Shown here: in pieces, positions 12,527 through 24,990 of the stretch
How positions within the stretch are numbered: the stretch's first letter is position 1
How the letters are laid out: the number at the start of each line of letters is the position of its first letter
Assembly: GCA_949128115.1 (NCBI GenBank)
Contig: OX421964.1
Coordinates: 32,418,177 to 32,482,176 of the forward strand
Length of the DNA stretch: 64,000 nt
Reading direction: 5' to 3'
From: Anaspis maculata
Taxonomy: Eukaryota > Arthropoda > Insecta > Coleoptera > Scraptiidae
Program-made: the position numbers and the translations under genes
Notes under the pieces: model-generated
What the model was told of the DNA's origin: nothing
The model's database searches: none
The model's input: only the letters and a program-made list of their open reading frames with translations

Positions 12527-12795
12527 ATGGAATTGCGACTTGGCCGCCATAATCGCTAAAAAGCGGCAGAGTTCTTTCAAAAGAGGGTGGTTTGGTACGA
12601 GCAAATTGTTGAAAAAAATATATCTGTGTTGTTTCTATGTTGCTGTTTTTCTTTACGTGAAAAAAGTTGAACTACTCCCAAATACGCAATGTCGGCATCG
12701 GCGCGTACTGAACTCGCTCAACTTTAAATATAGAGAAACCCACCAACCAGGGAGCCATTTTTCGTTAGGATGCGGGCTGACACAAAATTCATAAT

Positions 12796-12925
12796 GTAGT
12801 CCGTTCAGCCTAGTGTGATTCTAATGAGCTACGATCTACCAAATTTCTCCTTTCCAAGGGCGTCGCGTGGCGAGACTCCCAGCCACCTAGAATCACACTA
12901 GGGTTGGACGTACTGTAATACACAC
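12796..12925. repeat. Short inverted repeat around CTAGTGTGATTCTA
   Basis: CCTAGTGTGATTCTA near 12808 pairs with TAGAATCACACTAGG near 12888. A related CGACTAGAATCGCGG-GAACGTACTATAATA stretch occurs at 12265-12302, so this motif has been copied locally. It is probably a small MITE or MITE fragment. Confidence 0.5.
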
Positions 12926-13222
12926 CGTCCAGCCCGTGCAAGAATTTTTGAGGTTTCCAAGATTCCTAAACAGACCTTGAGAGTCCTTTGAGTGCTAGGT
13001 TCTCAAGTAGTTATCTCAATCTGGAGATCATAGTTTTAAGATGTCTTGATTATACTCTCACTTCCTAAAATACAGTCAGACCAAGGGGAACTTCCAAGCC
13101 CTAGTGAACATAATCCCCAAACAGTGAACCAATATTCCACTGGATAAACGGGAAAACAATAGGAAATAATTTTGCGTGCATTTCGCTCTACTGTTTATAC
13201 TAATTAGTCTTGGAGCAGTCTT

Positions 13223-16200
13223 TCATTTGAAAGCCCTACTGGCGTTGGCCAGCCTGGTCAGTGCCTCGGCCGCGTCCAGCTCTTCCCGTCCGTGGATCAC
13301 CACCGGCGGGGCAGCAGTCTTCTTTTTCTTCTTCTGGTCTTTCGGCGGGAAAGTCCAGTGAAGGTAGCTGGTCTCGCTGGGTCGGAAATTGGCCGCGCTC
13401 TCCAGCCACTTTGAGATCATCGACGGGCTCATCTGGCCTTCGTCCGATTCGGATTTCTGACAGTCGCGCAGGTACTTCTCCATGATGTGACTCTTGTACT
13501 TGTTGGAGGCCTGGACGAAGGGATTCTCCGATTCGGCCGTGGTGGAGCTTATCACGAAGCACTGATTGACCTCGTTGTTGTTGTTGTTGGAGGTCGTGTA
13601 ACTGTGGTCCGGCTGATTTGGGTCGTAGAGGTCGCAGTCGTCCGGTTCAAAATTTGGAGAATCCTCGGGCTCTTCCCAGATGCTGTCCTCTGAGCATATG
13701 CTGAAGTGTTCCACGTTGCCTTGCACTTGACTGTTGTACGTTTTGATCAGGTCGCCCCAAGTCTTCCGCTGAGGTTCTTTTCCGGCGTTTTTCAGCTTCC
13801 TGCGCCAGTTTGCGAACCAATTGCATACCTTTAGGATAACATATAAAAGCTATATCATTTTCAAGTTTTTCCTGTTTAAAATCAAATCTTTATCGCATTC
13901 GTTCAAACTGCAACTATAATAGGCAAATCTTTATCGCATTTGTTCAAACTGCAACTATAATAGGTATCTAGGCACTCAACGCGGGTAAAAATGAGCAGAA
14001 ACGAATTATAAGTTATTTATTTATCTATGAAGCACCAAACCCACAATGTCAACGCCATTGAACAATGTTTGATAGCGTTGTTGCATGCCTAAAGCCGCAG
14101 TATTATAACTGATTTCAACCTCCAATTGAGAGCAAACTTGAGCGCTGTCAACTTTTGGTTGAAATTCAACCGGACATTATAAGTATAAGAACCTCGGTAA
14201 GAACGTTACCCAAAAGGAATGACACTTTTAGCTGTACTTTGCCTGTCCGTGCGTTCGTCTGTCCGTTACAGCGTGCGTTCGTCTGTCCGTTACAGGAGCT
14301 ACTCTCGAAAAGAGCTATCGATCTGGTATAAACACTAATCAAAAGCTTATTTTTCCTGCATGTTGCAGACAACCAAATGCATAATAACAATTTGGGGTAG
14401 CGCAACTCATCGTAATATTGTTGTATTTCACGCGCCAGCTACATTTGAAATCATCGGAATGCAAACAGATAGGTGGTTGATTTTGTAGAAATTAATCATA
14501 GAATATCATACAGGTGTCCCAGAAATGAGTACACGAAAAGAAATCACATATTCCTGACAACAAAATAGGTCGATCCAATCAAACTTACCTTTTTTATACC
14601 AAAATGCTTCCTAAGAGAGATGCAGGCCTCCAAAGTTGACTTTTGAATGTAGTTTTTATGGTTTATCTCCGAAACCGTTCGAGATGGAATAACAGAATTT
14701 TGTACAGCCACTCAAGTTTTTATGCATTACAAAATGGAGCAAGATCGTTTCAAAATTTCACTCCGGGCGATGTAGAACTGATTGGGAGGGGGGGGGGGGG
14801 AGTATAAGTACTCGAACACTGTACTCCAAGTACATTTTGGGTACTCTGTACCTACCCGGCACTCGAGTACATTATCAAGAAAGTAATCAGTACTCGTACC
14901 CGTAACATATTTGGTTAAAGTACCCGGTACCCGTATTTCCCATGCGAGTACATTTTCCGAATACTTTACACAGGTTTGGATTTGTCTATGTATGTGCGAG
15001 TGCATCAACGCATCCCTCAACAACAACCCTCAACAACTTATAATCACGGCGACAAAAATTATTGATTTGGTAGGGCTTGCTTTTTTTTACAGGTTGTAGA
15101 AGTAGTGAAGGTAGAATACAGCAAAATAGCTAATCTTAGTTACAAAATATTAAATAATTAACTATTATCATGTAGGTCCTATATTCTTCATTTGGATCAC
15201 TTGTTTTTGAAAAACGGATGACTTTTCTCAAAGGTTAGTGTGCTTATGCTATTTTCAAAAAATGTGCTTTATACGTTGTTTTTGGACTTGCTTAAAATTT
15301 GGTGCAAAAATGGAGGTGGGAAATATGTACTTGGGAAAAGTACTCGTGAAATTCGAGTACTTGCACTCGGAGTACTATACTCGACAGGATGTGCAATGAG
15401 TGAAGTACTAAGTACTCTGCACTCTCTTTTCAATTATGATAAGTACCCGGTACCCTGTACTCGAGTACAATTTATCAGTACCCGGCCCAACTCTGCAATT
15501 TGTTGTCAGGAATATGTGATTTCTTTTTGTGTACTCATTTCTGGGACACCTGTATGACTCAGCCGCAGAGTTTGGTGCTTCGAGGGGGCTGATTTTTGTT
15601 AATAGAAAGCTGCTAAATCTTTCATTCAAGTCTCAGGTTCAGAATTTATGTACCTATATGTACTTTATTGCTTTTATCGGAAAGTGCAGTATTTTTCGTC
15701 ATATTTGTTGCGAATGGCTAGTAGAAGTTACTTTTCGCAATACCGGGACAACAAGTACACTTTTTCTCCCCATTTTGCGGGAAGAAAAGTTGATTTTTAT
15801 TCCCTTGGTTTCTCCTGCAATTAAAATTTAATTTTCTTCTGAAGTCTGTAGACGGGGCGTTACATTTTTGCACTGTTAAATAGATCTCTTCTTGGTTAAT
15901 CACCTAAGGTACCACAACTCAGTCACATTGTTATCAATCGGCTGGAAAAGCTTGAAAATTTTGCAAAATGACTGCGAAATCTTTCATTGTTAGTGTTCAA
16001 TTCACGATAACTTTCGATTTCACGACATCGATTTAGAAAAATCTTACACAGAAATGTTCCTTGATTTCTGATGAAAATCGAGGTGAAAATGAAGTCTTCC
16101 AGCCAAACTTCTAGAATGAATGGTGCTGGTACATGAAAATGGTACTTCGGTATTGCGAAAAGTCTTGTATACACCACGGGACTGACGTTAATTTTTATCG

Positions 16201-16818
16201 CCTTAGGTGAATTGCCTCCCTCGGGCCCTAATAAAAACTCACTTTAATCCCTTGGTGTATAAAGAACTGCTTTTTTTTTACATTCCTCTATCGTGTGATA
16301 AAATGAATTCTTATTTTAGGTAGGCTATGGCCTGGTCATATTCAGGGGTGCGAAGCTGCGTTCGACCAGGCCACAGCCTACCTAAAATCAGAATTCATTT
16401 GATCACACGATAGTAGGTACCTAGGTTAGTACTTTACCTGAATATAAGTAAGACCCGTTTGAACGGCCAACGTTTTCTTTTCGTCCCGATTGGGATACGG
16501 GTTGTCCCTCCGTCTCACCAGCCAATCCTTGAGATATCTCTTGATTTCGGGTGTGAAGAGCCTCTTAGGGGGTCGCTTGTCCTCCCCATACGCTCGCCTG
16601 TAAAAAACGAGGTCACGTCGAGTCTAATGGACAGCGAAATTTCACGCTGCATGTATTAGTGGCACGAAAAATGAAAAACACGGATAAAAAACAGCATGTT
16701 TAGTGTAGGTATAGGTAACTCCCATCATCACACAACTCATCTCTGACCTGCTGTATCTCTTATTTCTCACGGGCCTTCGAGACCTCTCTCGGACGCCGTC
16801 ACCGATTCTTGTGTCCAT
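13223..16818 (-). CDS. mkx: Mohawk-type TALE homeobox transcription factor
   Basis: Three coding exons on the minus strand: 16818-16748, 16597-16438 and 13828-13223. Phases match at both junctions and give 278 residues. The TALE homeodomain spans about residues 32-91. It contains the three-residue loop motif DNPYP and recognition helix VCNWFANWRRKLKN, and the second intron falls immediately before that helix. Mohawk rather than Iroquois is supported by the downstream segments TWGDLIKTYNSQVQGNVEHF, KYKSHIMEKYL and the C-terminal AAEALTRLA, which match vertebrate MKX regions. The start ATG has a good AAAAATGG context, and a TTTTTAATCAG upstream may be an acceptor for a non-coding first exon. 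Family role: nuclear DNA-binding repressor in muscle and tendon-type development. A tryptophan follows WFAN where Iroquois and vertebrate MKX have alanine. Confidence 0.88.
13883..13964. repeat. 41-bp unit repeated twice in tandem
   Basis: CAAATCTTTATCGCATTCGT followed by TCAAACTGCAACTATAATAGG is repeated immediately with one substitution (ATTTGT). It lies just inside the large Mohawk intron, downstream of the donor-proximal transposons and about 55 bp from the exon 3 acceptor. Confidence 0.85.
14249..14297. repeat. 24-bp tandem duplication
   Basis: The unit CGTGCGTTCGTCTGTCCGTT plus ACAG occurs twice in a row within the Mohawk intron. It resembles the GTCC-rich tracts near 27050 and 56680 but has no other recognisable context. 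Confidence 0.8.
14511..15552. mobile_element. TA-flanked 1.04-kb foldback element
   Basis: Terminal inverted repeats of about 54 bp start CAGGTGTCCCAGAAATGAGT and differ at only one or two positions. TA lies directly outside both ends (14509-14510 and 15553-15554), as expected for Tc1/mariner-type insertion. The interior is packed with GTACTCGAGTAC-like palindromes, and its two halves (14800-14960 and 15330-15480) are roughly inverted copies. There is no transposase ORF, so it would be non-autonomous. It sits inside the Mohawk intron. Confidence 0.8.
15731..16162. repeat. Weak inverted repeat in the Mohawk intron
   Basis: CTTTTCGCAATACCG at 15731 pairs exactly with CGGTATTGCGAAAAG at 16148. 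The spacer is not clearly palindromic. This may be a degraded element end pair. Confidence 0.35.
16284..16414. repeat. 130-bp hairpin MITE
   Basis: A nearly perfect hairpin: CTATCGTGTGATAAAATGAA and TTTTAGGTAGGCT on the left, and AGCCTACCTAAAATCAGAATT then GATCACACGATAG on the right, with a short loop near 16345. It lies 24 bp from the donor of Mohawk exon 2 (homeodomain), within the intron. Confidence 0.85.
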
Positions 16819-19559
16819 TTTTTCTGATTAAAAATAAACAAAATGTCATTTCATACGTTGTTGAAAGTTTGTGTAAAAATAGCTACATTTCATGTTGGAT
16901 AACACCATTCAAAAACAAGATGGTCGCGACCTGCGACATTTATGTTAGCGGACTTGTAATCGGGATTTTCTCACGGAAAGACTCCGTTTTGCGACAAATG
17001 CTCCCGGAAAATGTAAACAGTCGGATCGTCGACATGCACGGAGGAATTGAGCGCGATTTTTTGCTGGCGACATGCATATGATATTTCTCAAAACATTTTT
17101 CTGTGATTCATAAAAACATGACTAACATCTCAAGGCAGACGACGCGTTGCAGGAGAGTCGCAGAATCTTATATCCTATTATAAGAAGGCATCGGGTTATT
17201 TTGAAAAATCTCACTCACCACAAAGACCTTAATCGATGGTTCGCTCTCAGCCAGTAGTGTGTCTATATATGCAAACAGTTTAAAGTTTTATCTGTTACTG
17301 AGCGTACAACACAATCTGGGGACATCTATGCTGTTTTATTTTGAGATCTTTCAGTCTCCCGCGTTGAATTTTTTATCGACACCAAGCACACCGCACTAAT
17401 TTAACACGTTAACTTATTGTTTCCAACATTATAATACTTTATTGTTTAAATGTTTCAAAATAGTAAAATACTAGCAATAAATGTTTTTGATACAAAAAAG
17501 TATGCTAGGTGTGTTCTAGTGATACTTCACTTATAGCTACCACAAAAAACTATTCAGGGTTGGCTCGAGGGTTGGCTTTAGAAAAAAAATTGATCGGTTA
17601 GTCGGCTGAATTGACTGATGACTTTATTGAAGCCAAAGCCAACCCTAATTTATTTGTTTCGCATCTTGAAACAATTTAGGTACAAACAACAACATTCTCA
17701 TGTTTTTTCAACAAACAAACAAAATTGGATGTGTAATATTATTAAAATGTGCCTATGTATTTTTCAAATTGAATAATAAAAAAATATATCACGTAAATAA
17801 CAGACAATTCATAGAGTTTATGAACTTCTGTGGTATTTCGGAATTTCATATAATACATTCCTGGGATTCTTATTTCGAAGTTTTATCGGTATGTATACTC
17901 GGATCTCAGCACCAGAGAATTATGTAGGTAATATAAAAATTGAACGAATAAACGGGTGACCTATCCACCTAACATTATTTTTCCATTGAATTGTCTGGAA
18001 CACAGACCTTTAGGTACGGATTTCGTTCACGGAATTGTGGTCGTCAGTTCTGCAACTGATGTGGTTAAAAAAAATACTTTCGTGGTGGCATCCAGCGATG
18101 TAGGTAATGATTTTGATCGAATGAAGCGCCCCCTCAGGAAGGGGGTTTGATTGGAGAATTAAAGGAAAAACACCTACCAGGTTGGGCGAACGTCCTAGAA
18201 GACAAACTTTGCGTTTACAACTACACCAAGCAGCCCTGTGGCTTGAGAAGTCTCAGGGTCAGGGTGCTGCAGAGCTTCACCCGCAAGGGAATCCGGTCTT
18301 GTATGCCACCCTTCTCAGAAACCACCTCTCATCATCCACGTTCACAATGCCGGATTACCCTTTCAAGTTCCATAAGAGCATCCTAGTGGTAGGTACCGAA
18401 GACATTGCTACGACCATGCACTAAGCACGATCAACACGTTAAGCGCCAGAGTCAAGAGTCAAGATCTTTCCTGTAGCTCCAAGTGAAACGCGGCTGGTCA
18501 CATAAATGTTCTTGTCCCATCGTGTTACGTGAGCGACCGGCGGATCATTTCAGCAAAATTTTAACCAGTGATAGGTATAAAAACCAAAATACTAACCAAA
18601 GCCGAAATGGCAAAGTAACTTTTACCACTGACAAGCCGTGTCAAGTACTTATTTGACTGATGAATGGAAATTTCTGCGCGAAGATGGAGTGGTTTTACAT
18701 TCTTAACTTTACTAGCGTCAAGAGGACTCTTTGTCACTTTTTGCTGGTTAGCAGAGGCTATGTCCACGATGGTCTATGCCAAATTTCAGCTTCACCAAAT
18801 CAGTGCCGACCTCACTATAATTTATGCTTGTTTTCCTAAACTGAAAGAGCAAAACATTTATTAAAATTCAAATTCCGCTTTTGAACGTTTATTTATAAGC
18901 ATATGAGGAAATTGAGCACTGAATACTCAACTGAATAGTTGAATACCTCAAGGATTTATTACTTTTTATGTCCCTGTCTCCCTGTCTTTTGACACGATAA
19001 CTGCCGGACCCCTCATCCAATCAAGCTGAAATTTGGTACAGAGTTATAGTTTCATCCTCTAATGAGCTGATAAGTTTTCGATTGTGATCTCTCGGACAGA
19101 AATGTCACTGTCAAAAGATGAACTATCTATTTTCTCAACAAACTGATTTGGCGATTAGTTATTTTGAAGCCCTGAAGAAACTGTTTTTAAATCAACCAAA
19201 AGTGATTTTCTGTCATCTGGCAAAAGTTATAAAACCTCTCACTTTCCCGGCCGGCTCCCCCCCCCCCCCCCCGTCCGGGAGGAAAATTTCATATGATGGT
19301 GCAACGAAAACATTCTGACAGTGTAACTGCCGAACCGTTTATTCGATCAAGCTGAAATTTGTACGGAGGAGGGTGAAAGAGAAAGTCCTACAGGACGTAC
19401 ATCAGTACTAGTGTTTACGGTTATGACAATAAGGCAAATTTTTTAGTTCTGCAATTCATTCTAGCTTCTTTTCCGAAAGAACGCTTCGACCAAAATCATT
19501 ACGTACGTCGCTGAATATATCCGGGGAAGAACTGTGTCGCCCACAACAGATATATTGTA
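16819..19559. other. Upstream of Mohawk; no certain gene
   Basis: The sequence is mostly AT-rich and without domain-bearing ORFs. A more GC-rich block at 18147-18424 has two overlapping open frames, and GTAGGTACC at 18390 could be a donor, but no family is recognised. Two similar stretches around 19000 and 19330 share AACTGCCG and CAATCAAGCTGAAATTT-type wording, suggesting a diverged repeat. A C-run lies at 19258-19272. Confidence 0.4.
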
Positions 19560-21215
19560 GTACAAGAAAGATAGATTTCAACCTCGGAAAAAATATGGAC
19601 GTCCTGAAAATTTTATATTTTGTTCAGAATTGAGTGCTCTACAACAGATCCAAAATCGCCAAGAATCGCACTCGGGGGTTTTGAGTTATTGGAGGGGGAG
19701 TAAAAAATTGCTGGTAAAAATGGAGGGGATGGAACCCGTCAACTCATTGGATGCGAATACATTATAGTTCGACGTATCATATCCCATTGATACCATTTTG
19801 GCACAAAAAGTGTCCATCATTGTTGAAGGGGAGTAGTGGGGGGGCGAAGCTCTGCTAGGTGGTCGATTTTGTTTTTATGGCCATGTAGAACCGATCACGA
19901 CAAGTTTGGTATCTTTTCCGACTAAATTCAATCTCCTGAACTCGTATCCGATGTGCAAATTCGGATGAAAACAAGTTTGAACAAGTTAACTTGAGAAAAC
20001 TTGTTTTTTCTTTGACAATTTTGACGATTTTTTTTTTTACTGTTGAACGTGTTCATTTCCAGAAAATTTTCAGGGACCTTTGTATTGAAGTGTATTCTCC
20101 ACAAAAATCATCCACTCGAAGTATAATTTTGTTTCTCGAGTTCAAAAAATCGATTTGAACTTGAGCCGGCGCGGCGCGTCGTCTACTACTGACCAGAACA
20201 CTACAGCATGCACCTTTAAATGGAAACACCTCAAACTATTGAAGAAATAAGAACTGATCTTCGAAAATTGGAGAATCTGTGGAGAATTGAATTCCCTATA
20301 ACATAAACAAAATTGCCATAAATCGCACTGTAGGGTTTTGAGTTATTCAAGGGGAGAGGTAACAGTTCATAGAGTATGAATCCTGTCAAAGTGTTATGCT
20401 CTTCCTCGAATAACTCAAAATCTTGCATTGCGATTCATGGCGATTTTGTTCATGGTATAGGGAATTCAGTTCTGCACAAATCCTCCAATTTTCGAAGATA
20501 AGTTGTAATTTCTCCAATAGTTTGAGGTGTTTTCATTTAAAAGTGCATGCTGTAGTGTTCTGGTCAGTAGTAGACGACGCGCCGCGGCGGCTCAAGTTCA
20601 AACCGGTTTTTTAAACTCGAGAAACAAAATTATACATCGAGTGGATGATTTTTGTGGGGAATACACTTCAATTCATTGGTCCCTGAAAATTTTCTAAGAA
20701 TTAACACCTCCAACAGTACAAAAAAAAATTCGTCAAAATTGTCAAAGAAAAAACAAGTTTTCTCAAGTCAACTTGTTCAATCTGTTTTCATTCAAATTTG
20801 CACATCGGATACGAGTTCAGGAGATTGAATTTAGTCGGAAAAGATACCAAACTTGTCGTGATCGGTTCTACATGGCCATAAAAACAAAATGGACCACCCA
20901 GCAGAACTTCGCTCCCCCCACTACTCCCCTTCAACAATGATAAACACTTTTTGTGCCAAAATGGTATCAATGAGATATGATACGTCGAACTATAATGTAT
21001 TCGCATCCAATGGGTTGACGGGTTCCATCCCCTCCATTTTTACCAGCAATTTTTTACTCCCCCTCCAATAACTCAAAACCCCCGAGTGCGATTTTTGGCG
21101 ATTTTGGATATGTTGTAGAGCACTTAATTCTGAACAAAATATCAAATTTTCAGGACGTCCATATTTATTCCGAGGTTTCGCCGATTTCTTTACTATTTTT
21201 CCTGTACTATTGTAT
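19560..21215. mobile_element. Foldback element copy 2 (inner part of the 3.7-kb family)
   Basis: A palindrome of about 1.6 kb centred near 20375. The left end AAGATAGATTTCAACCTCGG and its inward sequence return inverted at the right (GGACGTCCATATTTATTCCG AGG). It shares the CACTACAGCATGCACCTTTA block, the GGCGCGGCGC motif and the AACTTGTTTTTTCTTTGACA tract with the inner arms of the element at 3733-7252. The TAGCCCAGG ends are absent, so only the core is present here. Confidence 0.8.
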
Positions 21216-21340
21216 TACGACTACTGATAGTTAAAATTGACTTTTTGACCCAACTAACGGGTCCACCATTCAGTTATCAACACAGTACCCATCTAATCCT
21301 AATCAGAAAACTTATGATCTCTGGATGTCTATCGTCACAC

Positions 21341-23121
21341 TTATGGGCAGCTTTTCACCAGATCAGTAGTCATGCATGAGTTTTTCCTTATCGTCGCTTT
21401 AAGGAGTCCAGGATTTTCTTCCTCAAACCTACAAAATTAAATTGTATTATTCTTGAGTCCTGACATTTTTTGTAGATCAATGTACCTACCTACCTATTGT
21501 TTTGATTAGCGATCAGATATGGTTAGTGCAAAAAAAAACGATCGAAATGCATACTCACTCCAGACCTCTTTCGGTGAGCCTTCCCATAACTTCAGGCTTG
21601 ATCTTGGCAATGCCGTGCAAGCTGTGCTTCCCCCTGCCAGTGATGATGGACAGTTTTTTTGACGTCTCGGCTTCGACTTGAAGCAGACAAATCTCTTTGT
21701 CTAAGAACACGTCGAGGCATTGCAGAGCTTCTTTCACGTATAGGTGGTGGAGGTCCAAGATGTTGCTGCGAGGCGAATTCTCGAGGTTCTCACTCAAAAA
21801 CATCAACGCCGCCATGTGATTGCTCTCTTCCCAGTTTTTGGCTTCTTGCTTGGAAAGATGAAAGTAATGATGAGACAATCGTCTGTCGTCCTGAAGCAGG
21901 TTTTTCGCCATGTCCTCGTACTTTTGTTTGTTCTTTAAATGCTTCTGGGCCTCGTCGCGATAATGGCTCGCCGGCTGGAGCTCTTGGCTGTTTTTTCCGA
22001 TAATTTCACTTTCAAAACCAGTCAGAGCCAAGGGACTGACGGGATTGACGAATTGCTGTAATTTTGATTTGATTTTCGTCACTGGACGGCTTTGCAATTG
22101 CAATGATCCATAGAAACCGAGCGTATCTTTCGAAGATACATTTGGTTGAGAACGTGCACTTTCAGATCTACACGTGTTAAATATATCCTCAACACTCCAT
22201 GTGATAAGATCTTCATTGTGTTCTTCTCTAGACAACTTGGGTTTCCCCGTTGATGAAGGACTCCCAGGAATGAAGCACTGTTGCGATTTTATTTCTCCTT
22301 CCAACACTTTACCGACCATTTTATATTTGGCAAGGATAGAACGTGCTTCTCCAATATATGAATCTGTGGGCTCAACTGCAGAAGCTTGGGTTTGTGGATT
22401 AAGGCTAACTGGTGTTGAAGATTGATTGTTACAAGTGCTCAGACTCGAATTTGCATCATGCCTTCCTTTGGATACCGACTTGGCTGATCGTTTTGGTACG
22501 GCACCAGATGCTACTGAAGGTTCAACAGGCTGTCGTACAACTCTAGCAGGAAGATTTGTGCCCCGAAGTTCTTCGTCTCCCTGCCTCACACTTTGAGGCT
22601 GTCGCATCATTTCACTGTCAATTTTCTTTTTAGTTTCTTCAAGGTCAGCCTTCTCATTTTCTTGGATTCTTCTCGCGAATTCTTCATCCTCTCTAGCTAG
22701 TCTCACTTCCACACCCAACTTTTGCGTTTCTTCTTGATGGAAAACCGATTCAGCATAAAGCAAATACAACTTTCTCCCCATTGATGCTGGCATCGAGATG
22801 ACAGGTTCAAACCCCTCAGGTACACGAAGTGAAGTGGAATTTTCAAACTTTTCCCGCAACGTATTGACCAATGTTGACTTCGAAAACTTCGTTTCGTTCA
22901 TCTTCCTGGAAGGGTTTTGATTTTGCGTCATTGATGAACGTTCGAAATTTGCTGGCCAAATTACGGAAGAACTTGATAAAATGATTGCCGTCTTTTTGAA
23001 TGACATCCACAGTGGTTTCGTAATCCCCATTGTATTTCCTCAGCATCTTCAGGAGGTACTGCGGCGATTTTTTCGGGAAATGATAGCACAGTTTTCTGAA
23101 GTTTTCAATGTGGCCGGTCAT
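21341..23121 (-). CDS. CUE-DUF1771-Smr domain endonuclease, paralog A
   Basis: The N-terminal CUE-like helix bundle begins MTGHIENFRKLCYHFPKKSP at 23121. The main frame then runs to 21559 with a Glu/Lys-rich coiled segment (about LAREDEEFARRIQENEKADL), a long Ser-rich linker, DUF1771 (HYRDEAQKHL to LSENLEN) and Smr (ILDLHHLYVKEAL, then ITGRGKHS). The apparent stop at 21555 overlaps a perfect GTGAGT donor. Splicing to 21428-21341 adds EFEEENPGLLKATIRKNS, the missing last strand of Smr. The CUE frame and main frame differ by one base. A 73-nt GT-AG intron at 22887-22815 would join them and give about 525 residues; a frameshift is the alternative. Cue2, NONU-1 and N4BP2 have this architecture and cut mRNA at stalled ribosomes. 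The Smr D-x-H pair is intact. Confidence 0.8.
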
Positions 23122-23379
23122 AGTTACTGATCATTTGAAAATCAAATCAATACTTATCAGTTCCAAGAACTTCAAGATTAGCTGCAATTTTGCTATCTAA
23201 ATGAGTAAATCTAATCTTTCTGTATTTTTATATAAAATGTTGTGTATCACGTAGAAAAGAAATCGGTTGTGTCACCCCAAAACTTCCCCGACGAGTAGCA
23301 AGGAACGGATGGAAATTTCATTATGAAACGATGTTCCTTCGGGTGAGAAATTAGAGAAAAAGATTGAAGAATTGAAATG

Positions 23380-23789
23380 TTTTCTCTAATAATTAGGGAT
23401 TCATTTAGAGCTTCATCATTTGAGTCTCGTCTCGATGAGCTAGGCCGGTGGATTTTTAAGCGGAAAACTCTTGAAGAATTTCAAGTTTCAAGAGAAATTG
23501 CTTGGAAATGTTCAAGAACCAATTACCTTTTGTTTAAAGAACGTTAGTATAAATCTGTTCACAAGCGAAAAAGTTACAAAGCAGGTTTTCATTATAGGAA
23601 CCAAATTATGTAGAAAGAATAGCGAGTGAGGCAGTCAGACGCATTAGTACATGGATAGAAGTGAACGATCTGAAACTGGCACCACAGAAAGATTGAAAAT
23701 AGTTTGCAGGAAATTGAAAATTTTGAAAATTTGAATTTTCCAGGAAAACCTAATTTTTTTTCCAAATCATTTTATTATGAAGATCGTCA
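23380..23789. repeat. Diverged partial copy next to the 23.8-kb repeat
   Basis: GGATTCATTTAGAGCTTCAT and the following GTCTCGATGAGCTAGGCCGG to AATCTGTTCACAAGCG recapitulate, with many changes, the start of the adjacent repeat (GGATTCACTTTAAGCTCCAT to GTGTTCACGGG). This is probably an older partial tandem copy. No ORF. Confidence 0.5.
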
Positions 23790-24990
23790 ATTACGGATTC
23801 ACTTTAAGCTCCATCATTCAAATCCGGTTTCGATAACCCAGGCCTGTTTTACATTTTCAACAGGGAAATTGAAAAGAAAACTATTGGAAAAGGTACAAGA
23901 GCCATAACCTCTTGTTTGAAAAAAAAAAAGGTGAAAATGTGTTCACGGGATAAATAGTTGAAAAATTTGCGGTTTTTCTAGAGATGAAAACTCGGAAACC
24001 GTGAGTCCGATTTCGAAAATTTTCTTTCCAAAAATTAATTCAATCTTTTCTCCAACTTTCATTCCAAGCATGTCTGCACCTAAAATGAATATTTCGTGCG
24101 GCTCACCGCATGTCAAAGTTGGCATTGTAGTTTTTTCAAATTCACGGAATATACAAATTTCATTTTGAAAAAATTACCGTCAGAAAACCGGAACCGTGCC
24201 GATTTCGAAAATAGGTCTACACGACGCCCAATCCAATATACTTTCGATATCAGGTTGATTTTTCAAAAAAAGTTGATCGCCGAGCAGTAATGAATTTTTG
24301 AGTGGAGTCCTGCATCAAAGGCGAGTCGTTCTGGTCAAAATTCGGGCGAGATGCCCTCTCGAGTGGCAACGGCTAGGAGAAATTTTGAAAATCCATACCG
24401 CTTGACTGGTAAATGGTGGAAGATTGCAACTGTATAGACTTGATTTGACTCTTTTATTTTTTTGCTTGCTGCAAAATTTGGTCCCAATCCATTGGATAGA
24501 TTTTGAATAATTGAATGGTGAATGGTGAATGGTGTTGAACTTTAACATTTTTTATTATTTGACAGATGACAGATAGGGGAAAATTTTCAACTGTTCTAAA
24601 TACAGTTTTTTATAGGCTCTCAAACAGTATATCGCAAGTCAAGTTCCGTGATGTATAACTTCTGTCATTTTTTGATAGTGACATTTCGGTTTGACAGATG
24701 ACAGCCAAAAACTAATGGGCTCTTTCCAGGGACTAACAATGTCCGCATACCGAATTTCAAGTCGATCGGATCAACGTTGCGGCTGTAATCGTAGCAGATT
24801 ATAGACACACAGACAGACACACAGCAGACACACACACACACACATACAGACAGACATCACTCCAAAAATGTTCTTAATCGTCTTGGGGGACCTCAAAATG
24901 GATATATCCATCTTCATCTCGAAAAAAATTTTTAGCGCGTTCACAATTCTTCCCCTCCTCGTTGGGTGGTGGGTCGGGGAAGTAAAACTG
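23790..24990 (+). repeat. Interspersed repeat family R1, long copy 1
   Basis: About 1.2 kb aligns by eye with 34770-36160, and its 3' half with 55440-56000. Shared landmarks in order are TTCACTTTAAGCTCCATCAT, AACCGTGAGTCCGATTTCGA, TCTGCACCTAAAATGAATAT, TTTGACAGATGACAGCCAAA, a CA-rich tract and CTCAAAATGGATATATCC. No long ORF. The family is unidentified, and orientation is given by matching order only. Confidence 0.75.
24804..24858. repeat. CA/CAGA microsatellite
   Basis: A run of CACAGACAGACACACAG- and (CA)n-type sequence. It is a constant internal part of the R1 repeat, since similar CA/CAGACA tracts occur at the same place in copies at 36005 and 55805. Confidence 0.85.

Noticed and set aside
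13236..13693. Additional frames over the Mohawk last exon
   Set aside because: Shadows of the GC-rich exon; splice phases support only the 13828-13223 frame.
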